Shown here piece after piece: positions 55,820-64,000 of a stretch of 64,000 nucleotides of DNA. The DNA is taken from contig CALRGQ010000001.1 of NCBI GenBank assembly GCA_943357915.1, positions 70,816 through 134,815 of the forward strand, given 5' to 3'. Origin of the DNA: Candidatus Peribacteria bacterium (GTDB lineage: Bacteria > Patescibacteriota > Gracilibacteria > Peribacterales > Peribacteraceae). Position 1 is the stretch's first letter, and the number at the start of each line of letters is the position of its first letter. A model generated the notes under the pieces. That model saw only the letters and a list, made by a program, of their open reading frames with translations, had not been told where the DNA came from and searched no databases. The translations under genes and the position numbers were made by a program.

Positions 55820-57085
55820 TTATTTACCAACATTTCCGACGATTGAGTAGATAGGAATGATAATAGACAGCGCAATAGTACCAACCAGTCCTCCAATAAA
55901 AAGAAGAAGCATTGGCTCCATAATAACAGGAAGACGTTGGGCGGCCTCCTCCGCTTTTCTTGCATAAATATCTGAGATCCGCATAAGCATGTCTGATATT
56001 CTACCCGATTTTTCGCCCGTGATGATAAGTTGCTGGACAGAAGCGGGTAGAAGTTTTTTTGTGTCTTTTATCGACGTAAATGCTGCGCTAAAAGATTGGC
56101 CAACTTCGATCTCGTTTGCGAGCTTGAGATAAAACTCTCGGTAGAAGATGGTATCTGTGACGTGGGCCATCGAGCGGATAGACTCGACGATCGGCACTCC
56201 CGCTTTCAGAAGACTGCCTAATATCACGCCAAAACGTGCAATTGTCGCAGCTCGTGCCATCGTCCCGATACCAGGGGTTTTAAAAATACATCGCTGTGCC
56301 GGACCACGGAGTCTTGTAAAACGACAGATCAGAAATATAAATACAAATCCGGCGACTGTAAGGGGGACAGCGACAGAACCATTTTTTTTGAAAAAATCGG
56401 CGATAAAAATAATGATGCGAGTACTGAGCGGGAGCTCGGCATTGAGTGTCAGAAGCACGTCCACAAGTTTTGGTAGCACGAACCATGAAAGGCCAAGTGT
56501 GATGCCGACAGTGAGCGTGAGCACGATTGTTGGATAGATCATGGCCATCTGCACTTTTGACCGAAGTGCACGATCCTTCTCTTGCTGTACCGACAGATAC
56601 TCCATGTTTTTACTCAGAGCTCCGGATTCCTCACCGATGCGGATGAGAGCAAGCGCGTACGTTGAGAAAAAGTTCTGGTGATCCATAGACATCCACAGCG
56701 GGATACCACTCTCTACTTCATCAATAATACGGCTCACTATTTTTTTCATCGGTTTTACGCGGATCTCAAGCTGAATTGTTTTGAGTGCATCCACGACGGA
56801 GAGGCCGGAGTTGAGAAGAATAGCGAGATTTTCGATGAAGTGAGCTTTCTCTCGGCCGAGTCCGAAACTAGCAAACATACCGGCGATCTGCTTCATGCCA
56901 GACTTTTGCTGTGTCCGAGAACTGTCTGTGGATACGATAGCCTCCTTCGTTTTTTTTATGGACGCCGTGACGGAATTCTTCTCTTGTTGCACAGCCGGAG
57001 CCTCCGCTTTTGTGGCTGTGTCGGGAACCAGAACTCCCAGTAATTTTTCGGGTTCTTTACTCGCCTGCGGACTAGAGGGTGTTGG
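55820..57085 (-). CDS. pilC: Type IV pilus inner membrane protein (T2SS F/PilC family)
   Basis: FIENLAILLNSGLSVVDALKTI; GEESGALSKNMEYLS; TGEKSGRISDMLMRIS; LFIGGLVGTIALSIIIPIYSI. Confidence 0.93.
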   Translation of the reverse strand, partial: PTPSSPQASKEPEKLLGVLVPDTATKAEAPAVQQEKNSVTASIKKTKEAIVSTDSSRTQQKSGMKQIAGMFASFGLGREKAHFIENLAILLNSGLSVVDALKTIQLEIRVKPMKKIVSRIIDEVESGIPLWMSMDHQNFFSTYALALIRIGEESGALSKNMEYLSVQQEKDRALRSKVQMAMIYPTIVLTLTVGITLGLSWFVLPKLVDVLLTLNAELPLSTRIIIFIADFFKKNGSVAVPLTVAGFVFIFLICRFTRLRGPAQRCIFKTPGIGTMARAATIARFGVILGSLLKAGVPIVESIRSMAHVTDTIFYREFYLKLANEIEVGQSFSAAFTSIKDTKKLLPASVQQLIITGEKSGRISDMLMRISDIYARKAEEAAQRLPVIMEPMLLLFIGGLVGTIALSIIIPIYSIVGNVGK

Positions 57086-58862
57086 CATCAGCTTTTTTAA
57101 TGAAATAGATTTCTTCCGGCGGAGCTGCAATGCGCATTAACTCTTCTATGGTCGTCATACCTGCTTTCACTTTGTCGAGTCCGTCTTCAAAGAGGAACAT
57201 GAACCCGTGTTCGCGTGCCTTCAGGAGCAGCGTCGTGCTGTTCTTCTTCTGAACAATCAGTTCTTCCAGATCTTTATCAATTTGCAGTAATTCGTAAATG
57301 CCGATGCGTCCGCGATAACCGGTGTTACCGCAGGCTTCGCAGCCCTTGCCGCGGTAGAGGTGCACCGGCTCGGAACCCGTGAAGTAGTGTCCCGCACCCT
57401 TAAAGAGAGCGCACGCTTCTGTCGCTGGAATCGTAAAACTAAACCGACAGTTCGGACAGATTTTACGGGCGAGACGCTGGGCGACAATGACTTCCAGTGT
57501 CGATGCGAGCAAGAAAGGTTCTACTCCCATTTCGATCAAACGAGGGATGGCGGTTGCCGAATCATTGGCGTGGAGTGTCGAGAACAAGAGGTGACCGGTT
57601 AGCGCCGCGTTCACTGCGATGCTCGCTGTTTCAGCATCACGAATCTCACCAACAAGGATGATATCCGGATCCTGACGGACGAGGGCTCGTAAGCCTTTTG
57701 CAAATGTGAGCCCGGTTCCTTGGTTGATTTGGATATGATTAATACCGGGGATTTTATACTCCACGGGATCTTCAACCGTAGAAATATTCACGTCAGGGCG
57801 GTTGCGCATCTTGATGAGCCCGTACAGTGTTGTCGATTTACCTGATCCCGTTGGGCCCGTCGTGAGGATCATGCCGAAAGGTTTATTTGCTGCTGCCTCC
57901 AGAATGCTTCGGTAGAGCTCGGAAAATCCAAGGTCGGCAAGCGTCAGGTTTCGTACATATTCCGAGAGAAGACGCATCACCACTTTTTCTCCATCAACGA
58001 TGGGAATAATGGACACACGGACATCCATGGTGCCGGCGCGTGACTTGTAACGGATGGCTCCGTCTTGCGCTGCGTAGTGCTCATCGATTCTGAGATTCGC
58101 TTCGATCTTGATGCGGTTAATGATGCCTTCGTAGAACGCTTTTGGGAGTCGTCCGGCTTCATGCATGACGCCGTCGACACGGAAGCGGACGATGACATCT
58201 TTTTCTTGCGGTTCGAAGTGGATATCAGATGCCTTCAGGCCCATCGCATCTTCGAAGATTTCCTCCAGCATTTCCGGAGCGACTTTCTTCTGTTTTTCCA
58301 TGATCGACTGAAAGCGCGTGGCGAGTGGTTTGTTGTAGAGCGCAAATGTTGCACTGATTGCGTTTTTTGGTGCGTAGACGAAATGCACTTCGCCTTCGAA
58401 TTTTTTTGTGACAACTTTCGTTTCTTTCCCCCAAAAATTCTTCTTACCTGCCGCTTGTGCGGCAGCTTTACCGGTGGGAATGTAGACATGCTGACCGATG
58501 TTGGTTTTCACCGCTTCTTCCAGGCCTTCGTATCCCGGGTCTGAGGTTGCGATGGTGATCTCCTTCTCCGGTGTATAGGCAACGGCAACAGCACTCACCG
58601 TTCGGGCAAACTCTTCCGGTAGTACTTCGACGATCTCGCGGGTCGGCGATTTTCCAATCAGATCATAGAATGGCAATTTGAAGTATTCGGCAAGCGCGTT
58701 CTCGAGTAATTCCGTTGTCAGCAAACGACGTTCAAACAAGATGATCCGCAGATCAATTCGTCGTTCATCAGCTTCGCTCAAGACTGCCTTCAGCTCTTCC
58801 TCACCCAGGTAACTCTGGCTGACGAGAATTTTGCCGAGTTCTTGATTGGAAATGACAGCCAT
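57072..58862 (-). CDS. pilB: Type IV pilus assembly ATPase (GspE/PilB family)
   Basis: GMILTTGPTGSGKSTTLYGLI, EDPVEYKIPGINHIQIN, ILVGEIRDAETASIAV, tetracysteine CPNC...CEAC. Confidence 0.96.
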   Translation of the reverse strand: MAVISNQELGKILVSQSYLGEEELKAVLSEADERRIDLRIILFERRLLTTELLENALAEYFKLPFYDLIGKSPTREIVEVLPEEFARTVSAVAVAYTPEKEITIATSDPGYEGLEEAVKTNIGQHVYIPTGKAAAQAAGKKNFWGKETKVVTKKFEGEVHFVYAPKNAISATFALYNKPLATRFQSIMEKQKKVAPEMLEEIFEDAMGLKASDIHFEPQEKDVIVRFRVDGVMHEAGRLPKAFYEGIINRIKIEANLRIDEHYAAQDGAIRYKSRAGTMDVRVSIIPIVDGEKVVMRLLSEYVRNLTLADLGFSELYRSILEAAANKPFGMILTTGPTGSGKSTTLYGLIKMRNRPDVNISTVEDPVEYKIPGINHIQINQGTGLTFAKGLRALVRQDPDIILVGEIRDAETASIAVNAALTGHLLFSTLHANDSATAIPRLIEMGVEPFLLASTLEVIVAQRLARKICPNCRFSFTIPATEACALFKGAGHYFTGSEPVHLYRGKGCEACGNTGYRGRIGIYELLQIDKDLEELIVQKKNSTTLLLKAREHGFMFLFEDGLDKVKAGMTTIEELMRIAAPPEEIYFIKKADANTL

Positions 58863-58868
58863 ACAATA

Positions 58869-59315
58869 TTACACAACGGATTTGACGCGTTCGATAATTT
58901 CAGCGATCGGCGTATTTGATTTGACGAAGTAATCAACAGCTCCAAGCGCCTTCGTTTTAGCACGGTCTTCACTCTGTCCGAGGTTACTGATGACAATGAC
59001 TGGCACACAGAGCTTCTTATTGATCATTTCTTGTAGCACCCCAAAGCCATCCATCACCGGCATAATGAGATCCAGCAGCACGAGGTCAAACGTGTTTTTT
59101 GATAACTCCTCAATCGCATCATGGCCATTCGTGACGACCGTTGTTCCAAAGCCTTGGTTCTTGAGTTTCATTTCAAGTGCATGCGAGAGCGGCTTTTCGT
59201 CTTCGACGATCAAGATTTTTTTCCCGTTTGAGGCAGTCGGAGGCTTTGGCTCAGTAGCCGCAGGTTGCGGGGGTGCTGCCTTTTCCTCTGGTGGTGGCAT
59301 CGATTTTGGTGACAT
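58869..59315 (-). CDS. Stand-alone CheY-like response regulator
   Basis: ILIVEDEKPLSHALEMKL, DLVLLDLIMPVMDGFGVL, VIVISNL, DYFVKS. Confidence 0.94.
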   Translation of the reverse strand: MSPKSMPPPEEKAAPPQPAATEPKPPTASNGKKILIVEDEKPLSHALEMKLKNQGFGTTVVTNGHDAIEELSKNTFDLVLLDLIMPVMDGFGVLQEMINKKLCVPVIVISNLGQSEDRAKTKALGAVDYFVKSNTPIAEIIERVKSVV

Positions 59316-59382
59316 AAATCTTAATATTGTAGCATAGATGAGCCACATTCACAATGTCCTGAATTACGGGTAAGCTGAATAT

Positions 59383-60927
59383 GTGTCTACTCCCGCCACA
59401 AGACGTGCGTTACTCTCTGTTGCCGATAAAGACGGCCTCATGGAATTTGCCAGTGTTTTGCATCACGCTGGCTATGAAATTCTCTCGACTGGCGGAACGG
59501 AAAAAGCGCTGAAGGATGCCGGAATCCCCGTGATATCCGCTGAAACAGTCACTAAGTTTCCTGAAGCCTTTGGTGGACGGGTAAAAACGATGCATCCGCT
59601 CATTATGGGCGGTATTCTTTTCAGGCGCGATGATGCAAGCCAGGTGGCTGAGGCTGAGGCGCTCGGTATTCGTCCTATTGATATCGTCGTTGTGAATTTG
59701 TATCCGTTTGAGAGCACGATTCGAAAAATCGGTTTTGTATCAGAACCCGGCAAAGCTCTTCCCGATGCTGCGATTGAACAGATCGATATCGGTGGTCCGA
59801 CGCTTCTCCGTAGCGCTGCGAAAAACCACTCGTCAGTGACCGTCGTGTGTAGTCCTGCCGATTATGGACGAGTGGCTGATCAGATCAAAAAATCCGGTGA
59901 GACAACTGTAGAACTTCGGCGTGAACTTGCTGCCAAGACTTTTTTGCACACGTGTGTCTATGACGCGCATATTGCCGAACAAATGGCAGGCGGTACCGCG
60001 GATGATGTGCTTTTGACGGGAGGGCGGACACTGCGATATGGCGAAAATCCGCATCAGTGGGGTAAGTTTTTTGAGATTCATGGAACGCCTCAGCAGCTCT
60101 GGAAACAGCTTCAGGGTAAGGAATTGAGCTATTTAAATATTCTCGATGGTGATGCTGCGTGGCGCATGGTCTGTGAATTCGAGCAGCCGACAGTCGTCAT
60201 GGTCAAGCATGCAAACCCCAGTGGCATCGCGTCGGATACCACGATCGAGAATGCGTTTCAAAAAGCGTATGATACGGACAGACTTTCGGCATTCGGTGTC
60301 ATCATTGCGCTTAATCGTCCGTGCACAAAAACAGTTGCCGACAAAATTATCGATCAGAAAATTTTCGTTGAGGTTATTCTTGCTCCGATGTTTGATCAAG
60401 ATGCTTTGGAACTCTTGAAAAGCAAACCGAATATTCGTTTACTCTCGATGGGCGACACGCGATTTTCTGAAAATACCGTCTACCGGTCTGCGTTTGGTGG
60501 CATGCTGGTCCAGAATGATGACGTCCGCGTGCTTGCAGCGAAAGATCTGATCTGTGTCACAAAAAAACAGCCAACGGATAGTGAAATGCGAGACCTTCTT
60601 TTTGCATGGAAAGTCGTGAAACATGCAAAATCCAACGCCATTGTTCTCGCAAAAAACGCAACGACTGTCGGCATCGGATGTGGGCAAACGAGCCGAGTGG
60701 ACGCGACGTGGATTGCACTCAAGCGAGCCCAAGAACAAGCCAAAAACTCGGTACTCGCTTCCGATGCATTCTTCCCGTTTCCGGACGCCATCGAAGAAGC
60801 GGCGAAGCAGGGGATTTCAGCCGTCATTCAGCCAGGAGGATCCGTCCGCGATGCTGACGTCTTCAAACGTGCGGATGAACTAGGACTTGCGATGGTGCTG
60901 ACGGGGGTGAGGGCTTTCCGACATTAG
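59383..60927 (+). CDS. purH: Bifunctional AICAR formyltransferase/IMP cyclohydrolase
   Basis: ALLSVADKDGLMEFASVL, STGGTEKAL, FGGRVKTMHPLI, LRYGENPHQWGKFF, KHANPSGIA, IQPGGSVRDADV. Confidence 0.97.
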   Translation: MSTPATRRALLSVADKDGLMEFASVLHHAGYEILSTGGTEKALKDAGIPVISAETVTKFPEAFGGRVKTMHPLIMGGILFRRDDASQVAEAEALGIRPIDIVVVNLYPFESTIRKIGFVSEPGKALPDAAIEQIDIGGPTLLRSAAKNHSSVTVVCSPADYGRVADQIKKSGETTVELRRELAAKTFLHTCVYDAHIAEQMAGGTADDVLLTGGRTLRYGENPHQWGKFFEIHGTPQQLWKQLQGKELSYLNILDGDAAWRMVCEFEQPTVVMVKHANPSGIASDTTIENAFQKAYDTDRLSAFGVIIALNRPCTKTVADKIIDQKIFVEVILAPMFDQDALELLKSKPNIRLLSMGDTRFSENTVYRSAFGGMLVQNDDVRVLAAKDLICVTKKQPTDSEMRDLLFAWKVVKHAKSNAIVLAKNATTVGIGCGQTSRVDATWIALKRAQEQAKNSVLASDAFFPFPDAIEEAAKQGISAVIQPGGSVRDADVFKRADELGLAMVLTGVRAFRH

Positions 60928-60987
60928 TTCTCGATATGTCCCGCAAAAACGCGGGACTACTCGAACTGACAGAGCCTGCTTGTAAAC

Positions 60988-61018
60988 AAAAAAAACCTCC
61001 CCGCGATTCGAGGAGGTT
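60988..61018 (-). terminator. Intrinsic terminator downstream of the small minus-strand gene
   Basis: Minus strand AACCTCCTCG-aatcg-CGGGGAGGTT-TTTTTT. Confidence 0.8.
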
Positions 61019-61040
61019 GCTTCATCATGTGTGCATTACG

Positions 61041-61244
61041 TTACGCTGCTTTTCTATCAAGAGAGATTTTGGTGCCTACGTCCTCAGAATCTTCAATATC
61101 ATCAATTATCGCCACTGCCGAACTTTGCACGTCTGACCGAGCTGCATCGACAGTTGGAAACGGTAGGATATCGCTAGCATCTGGTGTCTTTTTCATAGCA
61201 TCGCCAACCTCTACTGCCTGTAGGTTTTCAGTTTCATGTGTCAT
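61041..61244 (-). CDS. Small acidic hypothetical protein (67 aa)
   Basis: MTHETENLQAVEVGDAMKKTPDASDILPF...; directly followed by a strong terminator. Confidence 0.55.
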   Translation of the reverse strand: MTHETENLQAVEVGDAMKKTPDASDILPFPTVDAARSDVQSSAVAIIDDIEDSEDVGTKISLDRKAA

Positions 61245-61452
61245 GGGGATTCGGGGGAAAAGTAAGATCTACGCTAATTATCGTCCGATCAACAAAGCTG
61301 TCAACAAAATCGTGCTTAAAAGAACTGCAGGTAGGAAAAAAGTTGCAAAATTTTTAGGAAAGGGGAGCATGTGTAGTTAACTACCCAATCTTCTTATTCC
61401 AGAACCGGAACCAGAATTCCTAGATCCTACTCCTCCTGCAAGCAGCCAAAGA

Positions 61453-61662
61453 TTGGTTCAAGGACGTCTTAAGGAGCAACAGGCTCGCACGACGATGTCT
61501 GTCAGAGAATCTTTAGAACAAGGATCATCCTTTGGCATAGAAAACCTTTCTTCAGATACTACTAGTAACGATTCCAGCATTCTTTCCGAAAGACAAATAG
61601 CACTCTTAGAAGCCGGATACATTCCTCGTCACTATGACACTCCTGATCCAAGTTTTATGTAA
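61453..61662 (+). CDS. Hypothetical small protein
   Basis: MVQGRLKEQQARTTMSVRESLEQGSSFGIENLSSD...; frame is open 5' back to a stop at 61378. Confidence 0.4.
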   Translation: MVQGRLKEQQARTTMSVRESLEQGSSFGIENLSSDTTSNDSSILSERQIALLEAGYIPRHYDTPDPSFM

Positions 61663-61678
61663 TTTGCGCTGTTACGTA

Positions 61679-62077
61679 CTACCGAAGCAACGGACAATCT
61701 CCCGCGACACTCTTCACCTGCTCTGGCGTACCGATGACGCCAAGGCCGATGATCGTGACTTCGGACGCGGATTTCCCCGTTACGCGTTCAACGTATGCTT
61801 CGTAACTCGTGGTTGTCTGACCTTCTTTCGTGAACAGCATGTACTTCACACCTGCGTTCTTGGCACGTTCAAAAAGTTCCAGCAATGTTCGGCTTCCGCG
61901 TTTGAGAATTGGAATGCCGATTTTGGTGATGGGTATAAAAGTGCAGTCGCTACCGTCGATGCTTGGCCCGAGCACATCATCTTCTTGGTTGAAAAGTCCG
62001 GTGACAATGCAGACGGCAGCATTTGCGAGCAGGCCGACGGGGAGTGTTTCATCCAGGATGATGGCGGCTTTTTTCAT
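61679..62077 (-). CDS. DUF2000 family protein
   Basis: KKAAIILDETLPVGLLANAAVCIVTGLF...GLGVIGTPEQV. Confidence 0.8.
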   Translation of the reverse strand: MKKAAIILDETLPVGLLANAAVCIVTGLFNQEDDVLGPSIDGSDCTFIPITKIGIPILKRGSRTLLELFERAKNAGVKYMLFTKEGQTTTSYEAYVERVTGKSASEVTIIGLGVIGTPEQVKSVAGDCPLLR

Positions 62078-62116
62078 GCCTTTATCGTACTGGAATTAAG
62101 TTATAATTACTTCTCT

Positions 62117-62827
62117 ATGACCTTCTGTATTTATTGTGGCGGTACAACCGACTTAACAAAAGACCATGTGCCACCTCAGAGTTTTTATCCAAAAGTTAAT
62201 TTAAATAAATCAAAATTTTGGGTACCAGCATGCAAAAAATGCAACAATGGTTTTTCTCATGACGATGAATTTTTATTCGTGCATTTGTTACGTGGAGCTT
62301 CCAATCCTCATCCCGAATTGAAGGAGAGACTAAAGAGGGCAATGGATCATCAAAAAAAACTAAGTGCAACTATTGCTGCAAAGACAGTTTTCCATGTTAC
62401 TAGCTCAAGCAATACACCTTTAGGAGTATCTGCAACTGACATGTCTTCTAGGGATATTGAAAGAATCCATCAATCAATAGCAAGAATTGTGGTCGGATTA
62501 AATTTTATTTTGTTGGGAGCACCTATGAATAGAAGGACTCAGTTTACAATCGGTTTTATTGACGAGACTAAAGCGAGAAAACTAGAGGATATTCCGTTTC
62601 CTTTGCCAGCTCCGATCCATGAGATAGTCGATGGAACAATTTTGCGAGTAAAAGGATTTCATGTACCACATAAAGCAAGTACGGCCATGTGGTTTTTAGA
62701 ATTTTATAACTCTAAAAACTTCTTCGTTGAAGCACTTGATCCGGATATTGCTTTGAAGGAAGGTAGCTTAGATGAGAATTTTACAACCAAGAAACGTCCT
62801 GGCCCCGACTGGTTAAACTATCGCTAA
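62117..62827 (+). CDS. HNH-like zinc-finger nuclease domain protein (candidate)
   Basis: CIYCGGTTDLTKDHVPPQSFYP...VPACKKCNNGFSHDDE: CxxC-x(n)-DHVPP-x(n)-CxxCN arrangement; true start internal to the called ORF. Confidence 0.65.
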   Translation: MTFCIYCGGTTDLTKDHVPPQSFYPKVNLNKSKFWVPACKKCNNGFSHDDEFLFVHLLRGASNPHPELKERLKRAMDHQKKLSATIAAKTVFHVTSSSNTPLGVSATDMSSRDIERIHQSIARIVVGLNFILLGAPMNRRTQFTIGFIDETKARKLEDIPFPLPAPIHEIVDGTILRVKGFHVPHKASTAMWFLEFYNSKNFFVEALDPDIALKEGSLDENFTTKKRPGPDWLNYR

Positions 62828-62830
62828 TAT

Positions 62831-64000
62831 ATGTCCAAGCCCATTTTCTCTGGCCTCTCCCGCTCCGTCTTCGATGACGCAAATCCGTCGCCGTACGCCG
62901 ATGGCATCAAGAAAGGCCTGGATGAAGCGCTCGTGCGGCAGATCAGTACTGATAAAAACGAGCCTGAGTGGATGCTTGAGATCAGGCTGAAGAGCCTCAA
63001 GATTTTTCGAGAAAAAGAGATGCCCACGTGGGGCGCGGATTTATCAAAACTTGATCTCGATAATATTATTTATTACGCAAAGTCAGGTGCCGGATCTGAT
63101 ACGGATGATTGGGGTGAGGTGCCTGAGGAAATCCGGAAGGTCTATGACAGACTCGGCATTCCGGAAGCTGAACGCAAGATGCTCGCTGGAGTTGGTGCGC
63201 AGTATGAGAGCGAGATGGTGTATCACAAATTGAAAGATCAATGGGAAAAGCTTGGCGTGATTTTTCTTGATATGGATGTAGCGGTGCAAAAACATCCAGA
63301 GCTCGTGAAAGAATATTTCATGAAGTGCGTGCCGCCGTCGGACCACAAATTCGCCGCACTACACGGAGCCGTGTGGAGTGGGGGAACGTTTTTGTACGTG
63401 CCGAAGAATGTCAAAATTTCAGAACCTCTGCAGGCCTATTTCCGCATGAATGCCAAGAACATGGGCCAGTTCGAACACACGCTCATCATCGTGGAAGATG
63501 GCGGAAATGCACATTATATTGAGGGTTGCAGCGCGCCGAAATATGGCTCGCAAGGTCTGCATGCGGGGCTCGTCGAGATCTTCGTGAAAGAAGGCGCCAC
63601 GTGCAGATACAGCTCGGTCGAAAACTGGAGCCGTGATACGTACAACCTGAATACCAAGCGCGCGATCGTGCAGAAGGACGGAACGATGGAGTGGATCGGT
63701 GGCAATATGGGCTCAGGCGTGACGATGCTCTATCCGTGCTCTGTCCTCGTCGGCGAAGGCGCCCGGTGTGACCACATGGCCCTTGCTTTCGCGAATAAAG
63801 GCCAATGGCAAGACACCGGTGCGAAGGTCCTGCACATGGCGCCGCATACTTCTAGCAAAGTCATCAGCAAGTCGGTCAGTAAAGACGGCGGTTGTGCCGT
63901 GTATCGTGGGCTCCTCAAGATCGCACCACACGCACATGACTGTATCGCGAATATCGAATGTGATGCACTGCTTTTAGACGAAGCCAGCCGCACGGATACG
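62831..64000 (+). CDS. sufB: Fe-S cluster assembly protein SufB, 3'-truncated by window edge
   Basis: EPEWMLEIRLKSLKIFREKEMPTWG, YYAKSG, EYFMKCVPPSDHKFAALHGAVWSGGTFLYVPKNV. Confidence 0.96.
   Translation, partial: MSKPIFSGLSRSVFDDANPSPYADGIKKGLDEALVRQISTDKNEPEWMLEIRLKSLKIFREKEMPTWGADLSKLDLDNIIYYAKSGAGSDTDDWGEVPEEIRKVYDRLGIPEAERKMLAGVGAQYESEMVYHKLKDQWEKLGVIFLDMDVAVQKHPELVKEYFMKCVPPSDHKFAALHGAVWSGGTFLYVPKNVKISEPLQAYFRMNAKNMGQFEHTLIIVEDGGNAHYIEGCSAPKYGSQGLHAGLVEIFVKEGATCRYSSVENWSRDTYNLNTKRAIVQKDGTMEWIGGNMGSGVTMLYPCSVLVGEGARCDHMALAFANKGQWQDTGAKVLHMAPHTSSKVISKSVSKDGGCAVYRGLLKIAPHAHDCIANIECDALLLDEASRTDT

Noticed and set aside
61634-62116. N-terminal extension of the 397-aa plus-strand ORF
   Set aside because: Antisense to the DUF2000 gene; the HNH-like protein more plausibly starts at 62117

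Overview
64 kb of densely coding bacterial chromosome. Gene content (type IV pilus cluster, SecA, SufB/C, NusA, RecR, SmpB, RNase J, pyrB/pyrC, purH) together with giant hypothetical genes, Ser-tract minor pilins and many short dispersed palindromes suggests a Patescibacteria/CPR (Peribacteria-like) genome; this lineage call is inference. Most genes are housekeeping. The accessory or unusual parts are: (1) a three-gene operon at 2.2-11.9 kb with a small protein, a 2027-aa TPR/leucine-rich-repeat protein and a 1039-aa protein that ends in a caspase-like His/Cys region plus an EF-hand/dockerin-like loop; (2) a duplicated 19.4-25.6 kb locus carrying two copies of a Met-rich mini-ORF (MSTLRTSGMMMDMMRLARGSLIA / MTTLRPTTMMMSMMMRLARGLVAA) and a third Met/Cys-rich mini-ORF (MNHHSFSSGLITNRVMAMMCMCMRVPRETKA) followed by mutually exclusive antiterminator and terminator hairpins, upstream of a SAM-hydrolase-like gene and of an operon ending in a free methionine-(R)-sulfoxide reductase, which is a candidate Met/Cys attenuation system; (3) a tRNA-Thr-anchored set of insertions (Fic, IMPase, zeta toxin) with duplicated tRNA and fur 3' ends; (4) palindromic repeats that occur between genes and apparently also in frame inside pyrC and a prepilin gene. 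RNase P RNA and one tRNA-Thr(TGT) are present. No CRISPR array, rRNA or transposase gene was seen.
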